NCBI GenBank assembly: GCA_037783415.1
Contig: JAZGTN010000054.1
Location: forward strand, 1 to 64,000
DNA: 64,000 nucleotides
From: Leptasterias polaris
Taxonomy: Eukaryota > Echinodermata > Asteroidea > Forcipulatida > Asteriidae
Reading direction: 5' to 3'
Shown here: piece after piece, positions 25,801 through 33,734 of the stretch
Position numbering within the stretch: position 1 is the stretch's first letter
Layout of the letters: every line of letters begins with the position of its first letter
Position numbers and translations under genes: made by a program
The notes under the pieces: model-generated
Seen by the model: the letters and a program-made list of their open reading frames with translations, nothing else
Database searches by the model: none
Told to the model about the DNA's origin: nothing

Positions 25801-28800
25801 TTTGAATGATAGATAAGCTATGCCAGCCTTGCAATATGATACCATGACGGAATACATGTACACAGTACACAGTTAGTTCTGTGCACAGTTGTGCCACCAT
25901 ACACAACTTTGGCAGTTGAATGGTTTCAAATGGTTGGTCAACTCACTTGAAAATGTTGCGAACAGTAGGAGGGTTAATATGAGAATACCTATTTGGTTAT
26001 GTAGTACTTTATATATACCTGTCCTTTTTAAAATCACACAGAAAGAGCAATCCACAGACAACCGCCATCACAATTTGAAATATAGCGTCACCTTTCCACA
26101 ATCTGAAGAAGAAGTCTTTACTCCTAGACTACATAACTTGTTTGTTAACCAGATACAAGCTTGGTCCTTGTAATAGGCACTCGGTACAGGAAATACCGAC
26201 ACCTGATAGTTCTTATGTTTTTCTCTTTTCAGATCCCTTGACCAGTTAACCTTTGATAACCTAGCGGAAGAAACTCTGGAAAATCTACTAGAATTCCTGG
26301 AGGAGCTTGGAGATGAAGAAGACTCTCTGACAGATTTTGATGTCACATACTCAGTGAGAAATGATTCTTGACCTATCCAAAACTAATTTGGGGGCCAAAG
26401 TTCAGGTCCCAGTCATGACACTCATGCCCTTTAAATCATTTACCATAATTGTTTCATTCTTCAAAAGAAGAATAATCTCAATTTGTTGCTGTTATTCTAA
26501 TGACAAATTATTTAGTTTTCTTTCGTTCTGCTCTTCTTTTTTTTCTACAGTCAGGTGTGTTAACAGTGAGCTTTGGACACGACCATGGCACGTACGTCAT
26601 TAACAAGCAATCACCTAACAAACAGATATGGCTATCTTCACCTACAAGGTTTGTTCAGTGCTTCTGATACTTGTTTTTCTTCTATCCAGAAAAACTCACC
26701 AACAGCTGCATCCTTGAAATTTTGTTGCAGATCAACCAACTGCTATTAAATAGCCCGATCAAAAGTAACTATAACTAGTAAACTTGCGGGTTCAACCATG
26801 TGTAAATCTCTTTTTGGAGGAGTGTTGGCTCTGAAAAGAGCCGGTGTGGTCCCAACGTTTCGAACAATATACTCTGCTCGTCATCTTCTTTTGAACTCCT
26901 GAAGATGAGGCAAATATACAGTTTAAAACGTCGAGACCACATCGGCTCTTTTCAGAGCCAACACCCCTCTATAAGAGATTTTACACATGGTTGTACCAGA
27001 AATTTTCCTTTTTATAGTTACTTCTTATTTGTCCACACCATGCAAAGCTTCAAACACAACTTACTAATTGGCCAATTTAGTTTGAGGCCAATAATTGATA
27101 GGCATTTGTAGAGTGTGGTCAGTGGCCGTGTGGTCGAGTGCACCGTGCTTAAGCTTTGGTCTTGTCAGAGTGTGGAGTTGTGAGAGTCGTGGCCCTTTGG
27201 ATATTAGATGAATTGGTATTTTACTTTAAAATTGCTCTGTGCACCTGTCAAAAAACTATTTATGAGCGTTCTGAGATGCCCCTTGATGAAGCGCAATATA
27301 AACATTGTGTATTACTATTGTTTGTTTTACTTAACTGAAGGAAAACAGCGTATATGGTGCGTACACATTCCATGCTTAATGAAGATGCTGGTTGGCAGCA
27401 CAATAATCACCAATACTCGCAGTGTGTTGATCCCTCACACATGCTGTGCTTGTTCTTCATTACATACAGGCACTGGTAGTCACATTGTTTGTACAACAGG
27501 TACATGTATGCTGAGTTGCAAATTTAACCCTAACCTTTCCCCATACCACGTGGTGTTATATGCCCTGTCCAACACCATACAACACTATTCAATGTGAGTG
27601 GCTTGCCCTAAGCAACAAGATCCATATGTGCATACCGTTGTGTGAGGAATGGAAGGGTATTCAGTCAATTGGACTGTGGTTTTGGGGTATCATGCCCTGT
27701 TCAACAATATAGAACAGAGGATGGGAATGCTGGCTGGTGTTTTTGACTCAAATTAGTTTACTTTGTGCTTCTCTGCTATGTAATGAGCATTGTTTTGGGG
27801 GTTAACTTATGTACTGACCCAGTGACCCCACACAATCTTCAAGACACAACATTGATATGCCTTATCCACCAAGGTTCAACACAGTTAACACCCAGCATAA
27901 TTCCCTATGCAACAGTATGCAACACAGATACCCTGTTATACACTATGGTTCAATTCCCTATGCAACAACACTCACACACAGAGGAGAGTAAACCACAGAA
28001 TTCCCTGTGCAACATGGTACAACACAGTTTTAAAACTGTTGGATCATGTTGTGTAGGGCATGGTTAGGGTTAAGACTTAATTTATGAAGCATCTTGTAAA
28101 GTTTTACAAGATGCTATGGTGCATCCTGCAGCCGACATGCCAGAAATCACCAGTGAAAACTGCAAACCCCTTCTCCTACGATAAATGCACTCAGATCTTT
28201 TATGTGCATTACACAACACACAGGACTTACAGCTTTACATCCCACCCTAAGGACAAAGCAATAATGGTCAAGAGTGTCCTGTCAAGACAGGGACTTGAAC
28301 CCCCACTCTGCTGATCAGAACACCAGAGCTTGAGTCCTGTGCGCTAGACCACGGCTAAGCACAGTCAAGTTGCCTACACACTGTTTATAAAATGAGCAAA
28401 AACCCAGTTCTGAGAAAACATACAAGTATGCAAGCTTAGTAGCACCACAGTATTCATGGCATATTTGCTGCCATTTAGCATTTAAAGGCCCTATACACTA
28501 TTGGTAAGATCGAAAAATACAAATGTTCACAGATTCACACATAACTTACATGATTGAAAGTAAGTAATGGTAGAAAGGGTTCCTTAAAATATTTCTGCCT
28601 AAAATGCTATCGTTTCTGAGAAATGAGTAAAACAATAGTTTTTATCACGCGTGATAATAAACTCGATGTTTGAAAAACAGAAAACACATAAGGTCTCTTT
28701 TCTCGTGACCTCGATGATCAATTGAGCTCAAATTTTCACAGGTATGTGGTTGATTAAACAAAACATGAACACTGTCTGTGATTATTTTGTCAGCTCTACC

Positions 28801-29089
28801 AATCCTGTATAATACCTTTAAGTCCAAACTTATCATTTTTCCAGATACTGAACTTTTGTGCACAAGGCGCTTTTTAATATTACACAATCTGTAGTGGAGA
28901 GTTGATAATTCTAATGTTTGCTTTGTCTCATTTTTCTACAGTGGACCCAAGCGATATGACTATGTGAATAATGATTGGGTTTACTCCCATGATGGCATAC
29001 CCATGCACAGTTTACTCTCTGAGGAAATCTCCAAGATCGTCGGCAAGACACTTGACTTTTGCGAGGTGATGAGGACAAGTTATACGTGA
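22697..29089 (+). CDS. FXN: Frataxin, mitochondrial; five exons
   Basis: Frataxin acts in the mitochondrial matrix on the NFS1-ISD11-ISCU complex and speeds Fe-S cluster assembly. Proposed exons are 22697-22873, 26042-26139, 26233-26353, 26551-26648 and 28942-29089, giving 213 aa (human 210). Residues 1-59 are Arg-rich with little acid, as in a mitochondrial transit peptide. Residues 93-132 form the acidic first helix and strand ([20 protein letters not shown]). Residues 146-171 hold the hallmark [17 protein letters not shown], with W159 and R169 matching human W155 and R165. Human W168 is Tyr here (Y172), while W177 matches human W173. Internal exon lengths of 98, 121 and 98 nt equal those I recall for human FXN. 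No AATAAA is seen within 300 bp of the stop. The family assignment is secure; exon 2 is the weakest part. Confidence 0.93.
23030..23235 (+). mobile_element. Partial copy of ACTGGGGCGCTGTA-end element (FXN intron 1)
   Basis: The stretch CTAGACCCAGT, ACTGGGGTGCTGTACTC, TTTTTCGAAATTTTGACATC, then GATCCAACTCTCGGTTGTAT and a GACGGGTGCCCTTTCT hairpin half matches the left arm of the inverted-repeat element at 43036-43400. Only one arm is present, so this is a fragment. Confidence 0.7.
23627..23648. repeat. 22-bp perfect palindrome
   Basis: The arm ACTTAAGTCTT is followed at once by its exact reverse complement, with no spacer. It lies in FXN intron 1 and is not part of a larger element that I can see. 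The rest of 23236-24476 holds nothing I recognise. Confidence 0.8.
24480..25222. mobile_element. Non-autonomous DNA transposon with 24-bp TIRs, TTA duplication
   Basis: The ends are exact 24-bp inverted repeats beginning TAGACTGTGCAAGTCTCGCG. The element is 743 bp and flanked by TTA on both sides (24477-24479, 25223-25225). A 3-bp TTA target is typical of PIF/Harbinger elements, though the terminus does not look like a standard one, so the superfamily is open. No transposase frame exists. It sits in FXN intron 1. Confidence 0.8.
25233..25342 (+). repeat. Tandem duplication, 2 x 55 bp
   Basis: Two copies of a 55-bp unit beginning AAGCTTCACCAGTG lie directly beside the right end of the TIR element. 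I see no difference between the copies, suggesting recent duplication. Confidence 0.9.
25398..25760. mobile_element. TTAA-type MITE, copy A (FXN intron 1)
   Basis: The ends read TTAAAGGCCCTGTACACTATT and, inverted, TTAAAGGTATTATACAGGATT. A palindromic GCGCGCG core lies at the middle. TTAA duplications with AGG-starting ends fit the Kolobok/T2 MITE group. It is the fuller sister of the copy at 28482-28821 in intron 4. Confidence 0.8.
26042..26139 (+). CDS. FXN: FXN exon 2 (predicted, divergent linker)
   Basis: This exon follows acceptor TTTTTAAAATCACACAG and is 98 nt long, entering in phase 0 and leaving in phase 2. Some exon of that phase is needed, because joining exon 1 directly to exon 3 shifts the frame into a stop. 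The length equals human exon 2 as I recall it. The sequence is not conserved, as expected for the linker before the mature domain. The donor TT/GTTTGT is weak, so the 3' boundary is uncertain. Confidence 0.6.
26233..26353 (+). CDS. FXN: FXN exon 3 (acidic helix)
   Basis: Acceptor TTCTCTTTTCAG and donor GTGAGA flank a 121-nt exon encoding residues 93-132. It covers helix 1 and strand 1, with Glu/Asp-rich [19 protein letters not shown]. These correspond to the acidic ridge that in characterised frataxins binds iron and contacts the Fe-S assembly complex. Confidence 0.95.
26551..26648 (+). CDS. FXN: FXN exon 4 (beta-sheet core)
   Basis: Acceptor TTTTTTTCTACAG and donor AAG/GTTTGT flank a 98-nt exon. 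It encodes SGVLTVSFG, then [19 protein letters not shown], the most conserved stretch of the family, which contacts ISCU. Confidence 0.96.
26795..26997. repeat. Inverted repeat carrying histone-type 3' stem-loops (FXN intron 4)
   Basis: Two arms of about 70 bp run from AACCATGTGTAAA to TTTACACATGGTT around a central part with GACGAGCAGAGTATATTG-like sequence on one strand. Each arm contains GGCTCTTTTCAGAGCC or its complement. That 16-mer is the consensus stem-loop at the 3' end of replication-dependent histone mRNAs. No histone coding sequence is present. I read it as a dispersed fold-back element. Confidence 0.75.
27119..27320 (+). mobile_element. tRNA-derived SINE, internally deleted
   Basis: The head GTGGCCGTGTGGTCGAGTGC and the TTAAGCTTTGG..CAGAGTGTGGAGTTG stretch match the head of the SINE at 38508, with a mutated box B. 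The tail TTGATGAAGCGCAATATAAA resembles an L2-type LINE 3' end. Confidence 0.6.
27524..28073. mobile_element. MITE with CCCTAACC ends and TTAA flanks (FXN intron 4)
   Basis: The ends are TTAACCCTAACC and GGTTAGGGTTAA, that is TTAA duplications plus perfect CCCTAACC inverted ends. The interior repeats motifs such as CCCTATGCAACA. A sister copy lies inverted at 41263-41882 in NUDT15 intron 1. TTAA duplication with a CCC start fits piggyBac-like or Kolobok-like elements; no transposase is present. Confidence 0.75.
28083..28366 (-). mobile_element. tRNA-derived SINE, minus strand (FXN intron 4)
   Basis: On the minus strand the sequence reads GCCGTGGTCTAGCGC (box A), CTCTGGTGTTCTGATCAGCA, then GGGTTCAAGTCCC (box B), followed by the same body as the SINE at 38508. 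It is degraded and lacks the full tail. Confidence 0.75.
28482..28821. mobile_element. TTAA-type MITE, copy A' (FXN intron 4)
   Basis: It is a close relative of the intron 1 copy at 25398, about 20 bp shorter with a small internal deletion. It begins TTAAAGGCCCTATACACTATT and ends ATAATACCTTTAA, and lies 120 bp before the last FXN exon. Confidence 0.8.
28942..29089 (+). CDS. FXN: FXN exon 5 (C-terminal helix)
   Basis: Acceptor CATTTTTCTACAG, then [18 protein letters not shown] and a C-terminal helix ending in TSYT before TGA at 29087-29089. The codon split across the exon 4/5 junction (AG+T) gives Ser, matching the human SGPKRYDW region. A GTGATG inside the exon could act as a cryptic donor, but the length fits without it. 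Confidence 0.94.
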
Positions 29090-29734
29090 CGTCAATATCA
29101 AGCCATAAAATGGGCAGATACATTGATTAAACCGTAAAATACTTCCAATAAGGGCAGATGTGTGTAACAATATCAGAGATTCCACCTAATCGCTGTGAGT
29201 GGCAGATATACTCACAGAAAGTGCAGCTTGGAGCAAGTTCAGGTGCTGACCTTTCGTTAATTTGTGATTTAAATCACACGTCTGGTTTGTTTTTCACTGA
29301 AACCCATCAGAGTCAATCCACTTGTCAAGAGTTAGTGTATTTTGTTGAGCAGATGAAAGGATTACTGTAAACTTTACTGGAGCAAATGTTGACAGTCATT
29401 TACATTTTCTATCATTTTGAATCCTAAATATTTGCATACATTTGTTTCAATCAGAACTTTTTTACAACCTTGCTCATCTGCTGGGGCAATAACTTTTGGC
29501 TATCTTGTCATGGAGATGGGGGTGAACAGTTTGGTTACTTTTGGAAAGAGGTGGGAAGAGCAGGTTGAGCTGGGAGGCAGGGGGACAGGTTGGGTAGGTA
29601 GGTAGTGGGGGAGAACATGTTGGTGTTAGAAAGAATATGGAAATGGGTACTTTGAAATTTTTGTTCATTATTCTTAATGAAGTTAACTCATCCAAGGATT
29701 GTAACAACTAGATGTAGATATATTTTTAAAACAG
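29090..29734. other. FXN 3' flank, no gene seen
   Basis: This holds the presumed FXN 3' UTR. I find no canonical AATAAA; ATAAAA and CAATAAG variants are the nearest. A G-rich stretch GGGAGGCAGGGGGACAGG lies at about 29572. No coding frame of note. Confidence 0.5.
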
Positions 29735-29740
29735 CCCTCC

Positions 29741-30333
29741 CAGGGTTCTGCCCACGGTGGTCGGTGCCGGAAAACCCGACCGGCACTCATAGAATTTTTT
29801 CTTTTTCCGAGCACCACACATTTTCCCTTTTTTTTGCCCATTTCCTTCAAAATATTTTGAACAACGTGTAAAACAAATGATTTACCAGTAAACAGTTTTA
29901 TCCAAAGTTTCGAGTAGCCTACTTCTTTGGTTTGAGTCTATTTTAATGATCCAGGATCGAGCATTCCTCCCGCCTGTACGATGTACAATATATCCAACGC
30001 ACGAAATCCGCATTGATTTTGCAATGGTTTCCAGTCACGCTGATTATAGCTTTACGCTTGGAATAACATGATACCAGTTTCATCATGTTGCGAACCCTAT
30101 TCTACAGCGTTTAATACAACGGAAATGAACTGCAGAGTAAGCACCATGCTATAGATGCTGTAAATTGTTTTCCCATGGCGGTAAAGGCGTGCGCGCACTG
30201 AGGGCCTACATTCAAGGCACAGCTGCAGGGTGCACGTGTGTAACCACTCCGTGCACGATCGAAAGGAAATTGACTTGACTGTACTAGGAAAAAAAAAATT
30301 GTCGCCACTAAACAAATCCTGGGCACAACCCTG
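29741..30333. mobile_element. Short DNA transposon inside a minisatellite unit
   Basis: The termini CAGGGTTCTGCCCA and (inverted) CAGGGTTGTGCCCA are near-identical. CCCTCC flanks both sides (29735-29740, 30334-30339). The joined flanks match uninterrupted minisatellite units nearby (AAACAGCCCTCCTGTATTGG), giving an empty-site comparison within the same locus. The CAG start recalls hAT elements, but those duplicate 8 bp. The element is 593 bp with no transposase frame. Confidence 0.65.
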
Positions 30334-30339
30334 CCCTCC

Positions 30340-30923
30340 TACATGTATATTGGGCATCTTTTAGTCAGAGACCTGAGTGCTACGATCATCACAAATACAT
30401 GTTGTTTCAAAACAGCCCTCCTGTATTGGATATCTTTTAGTTAGAGACCAGAGTGCTATGCTCATCACAACCCCTGGTCCAGTCAGAGAGCTACATGTAT
30501 GATCATCACAACAGCCCTTCTGTATTGGATATCTTTTAGTTAGAGACCAGAGTGCTATGCTCATTACAAACAATCCCTGGTCCATTCAGAGACCAGAGTG
30601 CTATGATCATCACAACCCCTGGTCCAGTCAGAGACCAGAGTGCTATGATCATCACAACCCCTGGTCCAGTCAGAGACTGGAGTGCTATGCTCATTACAAC
30701 CCCTGGTCCAGTAAGAGACCGGAGTGCTATGATCATCACAACCCCTGGTCCAGTCAGAGACCAGAGTGCTATGCTCATTACAACCCCTGGTCCAGTCAGA
30801 GACCAGAGTGCTATGCTCATTACAACCCCTGGTCCAGTCAGAGACCAGAGTGCTATGCTCATCACAACCCCTGGTCCAGTCAGAGACCAGAGTGCTTTGA
30901 TCATCACAAATACATGTTTTAAA
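30340..30923 (+). repeat. 42-bp minisatellite
   Basis: The core is nine units starting at 30543, 30588, 30630, 30672, 30714, 30756, 30798, 30840 and 30882, each close to GAGACCAGAGTGCTATGCTC plus CACAACCCCTGGTCCAGTCA. Upstream units are longer and mixed with a TATTGGATATCTTTTAG spacer. Because 42 is divisible by 3, several frames stay open on both strands; this is not a gene. Confidence 0.9.
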
Positions 30924-31510
30924 ACAACTCACAAGTAAATTCCTGCTCATTTCACTCAATGAAGGTAACCATTTTCTCAAATGGTTGTGAAAACTCGTAC
31001 TATAACTGGGACCTGTAGTTCCGCTCATTTTCCATGCATTCATTTTTGTAAAGAGACACACAAAGTAGGACTGAAGAACATCTGTACCAATCAGGGCCGT
31101 GGAAAACAAACTTAAGATTTGTGTATCGGTGTATTAATCGAATAAACACATGTATAAATACTTCCATGCCCCCTTTTAATTTCTTAGTCTTAAATTAATA
31201 TTATCCTTTATGTTTATCAATAAAGCTTTGGCGACCGGTTTTGAGTTGCCAGGCCAGGCTGTTACACTCCAAGTTTAGTTTCCTATTTGACAGGAGAAAA
31301 TCAACACACATTTGTAGCTCCGAACTTATCTAAAATTTAATTAGATCGTGAATTGAAACTATACAGCCTTGACTCAAGGCTGTACAGACCCCTTCCAGGA
31401 ACATATTTGAAATATATAAATAAATAACAAAAACAAGGTGTTCCGGGAGAGAAATGATTTAGGAAATGATGAGCCGTTTTTTAATAAACGTGGTTTCATT
31501 TATTTTTCTA
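30924..31510. other. No gene seen
   Basis: AT-rich intergenic sequence with no recognisable exon or RNA gene. CAAAAACAAGGTGTTCCGGG at about 31430 is a short dispersed motif also seen near 36510 and 41040. Confidence 0.5.
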
Positions 31511-31719
31511 AAAAAATATTTCAGCACATGTGAACCTTTAGTTAAATATTTTTTATCAAACTTGTAAAACGTAAACTATAACAAATTATTGCTGTGGAAA
31601 GCAAGACGTCACCCAAAAAATATTTGAGTACATGTGAACCTTTAGTTAAATATTTTTTATCAAACTTGTAAAACGTACACTAACACTATAACAAATTATT
31701 GCTGTGGAAAGCAAGACGT
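31511..31719 (+). repeat. Tandem duplication, 2 x ~104 bp
   Basis: Both copies run from AAAAAATATTT through GAACCTTTAGTTAAATATT to GTGGAAAGCAAGACG. They differ by a few substitutions and one small insertion (CTAACA). Confidence 0.9.
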
Positions 31720-31939
31720 AATACTTCCCAGCTTGAATACATGCAAAGTTTCTACTTGGTCGCTCTGTATGTATAAATCTTGTAAAACACTACCTTGGTG
31801 GTGACATGACATCATGAAAGCGTCACTCCACATTTTATCCTCGTATGACTTTGCAAGTCTGATGCTTGTAGCTTGCTTTGTACTCAAGATATGTAATAAT
31901 TGGTCAAAATTAGTAAAAATTATTGTGATAACGTCATCA

Positions 31940-32130
31940 TGCCCTTACTCTAGCTTTAAGTAGTCGTTATCATTGTCTATCAATATGCCGAGTTTCAACT
32001 CAGTCGGACTTGTGGTTTGGTAGATACACGGCTTCAAAAAGTAAATCTTTAAGGCAATACCACATGACACATGATGACGTCATCAATCTACAAATCCACA
32101 CATAATGTTGTCTGCATGAAGGTCATTATG
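31940..32130. repeat. Left part of an old dispersed repeat split by the LINE
   Basis: From GTTTCAACTCAGTC to TGTTGTCTGCATGAAGGTCATTATG this matches 42470-42573. The match continues on the other side of the LINE at 35996, so the two pieces were once one element. Confidence 0.75.
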
Positions 32131-32279
32131 TATAATAATGTCAATTTATAAAGCGCACATATCCATTCTAAAAGACTGCTCAAGGCGCTCTTGTACAACA
32201 TCAAAATAATTATACAATATTAAAACTACGACATAATTATACACTATAGAAACTACAACATAATTTTACAATATTAAAA

Positions 32280-33734
32280 CTACGACATAAACAAATGGTG
32301 CTTAAGTTTCTTCTTAAATATTTCAACTGATGATGATTGTCTTATTTCTAATGGTAAAGTGTTCCATAGTTTGGGTGCAACATTAGCAAAAGCCCTGTCC
32401 CCCCATTTGTTATTGGTTTTGGGTGTACATAACTGGAGCTGTGAACCTGAACGTAAATTCCGTTGTGGGGTGTACGGTTTCAAAATCTGATACAAGTAAT
32501 GGGGTGAAGAATGAAGAAGTGTTTTGTAAGTAATGAGTAACAGCTTATACATAATTCTTTTTGAGACTGATAGCCAATGAAGAGATTTTAATATATCTGA
32601 AATACTGTCTGATCTACTGCGGAGAGTGACGAGCCGAGCTGCCATGTTCTGAACTCGTTGCAGACGGGCTATTTGATTTTGAGGAAGGCCAATATACAAT
32701 GAATTACACATATCCAAACGACATGTAATAAAAGAATGAATAATCTGCTCAGTGGCTTTCTGATTCAGATATTTTCTGATCCTCCAAATATTGTGAATAT
32801 GGAATGATGCTGAACTAACAACATTTGAAATCTGAGATTTCATGGTCATTCCAGCATCAAACAAAACTCCAAGATTACGAACCTGATTAACACATTTTAT
32901 TTCTGAGTTGCCAATCATGATCTTTTGTGCAGAAAATTTACTCAACTGCCTGGCAGATCCAATCAACATGTACTCAGTTTTGTCTTCATTTAACTTCAGA
33001 AAGTTATCATTCATCCACTGACTAACCGACCTAAGGCATGACTCAAGAGTTTTTATACCAATATCAACATTACATTGGGATGGTTTTAACCGTAAGTACA
33101 ATTGAGTGTCATCTGCGTAAAAATGGTACTGTACATTGTGCTCCATTATCACATTACGCAGAGGACTCGTATACACTGTAAATAAGACTGGCCCCAAAAC
33201 AGATCCTTGGGGAACAGAATAATCTTGATACACAGGGTTAGAGATTGAGCTACCAATACGGACATACTGAGGGCGATCTAATAAATATGATTTAAACCAT
33301 TTCAAAGCTTGTCCATCTATTCCCAGATGACTCTTGAGACGTGAAAGGAGGAGTTTATGATCTACTGTGTCGAAAGCCGCGCTGAGATCTAGGAGCACTA
33401 GAGCTGATACTTCACCATTATCGAATGCACACATAATATCGTTGTGAACACGCAAAAGTGCTGTCTCTACGCCATGGTTTGGCTTGTATGCAGACTGGAA
33501 TGCATCGCTGAGATCATGTTCACTGGCTTGTTTATGAATCCTTGCACAGACAACCCGTTCAAGTGTTTTACCAAGAAATTTCAGATTAGATATTGGTCTG
33601 TAATTTCGGAGAACTTCCTCATCCAGTCCTGCTTTTTTCAGCAGAGGGCGAATGTAGGCAATTTTCAGGCTATCTGGAAATATGGCTTCAGCAAAAGATT
33701 TGTTCACCAGAGAAGTAATAAAAGGAGAAACCAC
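32280..33734 (-). pseudogene. LINE reverse transcriptase region
   Basis: The frame is open for 484 codons. RT motifs in order: [31 protein letters not shown] (palm Asp), [21 protein letters not shown] (catalytic YADD), [19 protein letters not shown]. The C-terminus ends in WNTLPLEIR and a basic stretch, as in CR1/L2/Rex elements. There is no RNase H domain. It joins the endonuclease frame across a small deletion near 33737 that removed roughly eight codons and shifted the frame. Confidence 0.93.

Noticed and set aside
22874..26041. GAA expansion in FXN intron 1 as in human ataxia
   Set aside because: No GAA/TTC tract is present; the intron holds other repeats.
30361..31109. Frames of 120-181 codons on both strands
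   Set aside because: They are products of the 42-bp minisatellite, whose period is divisible by three.
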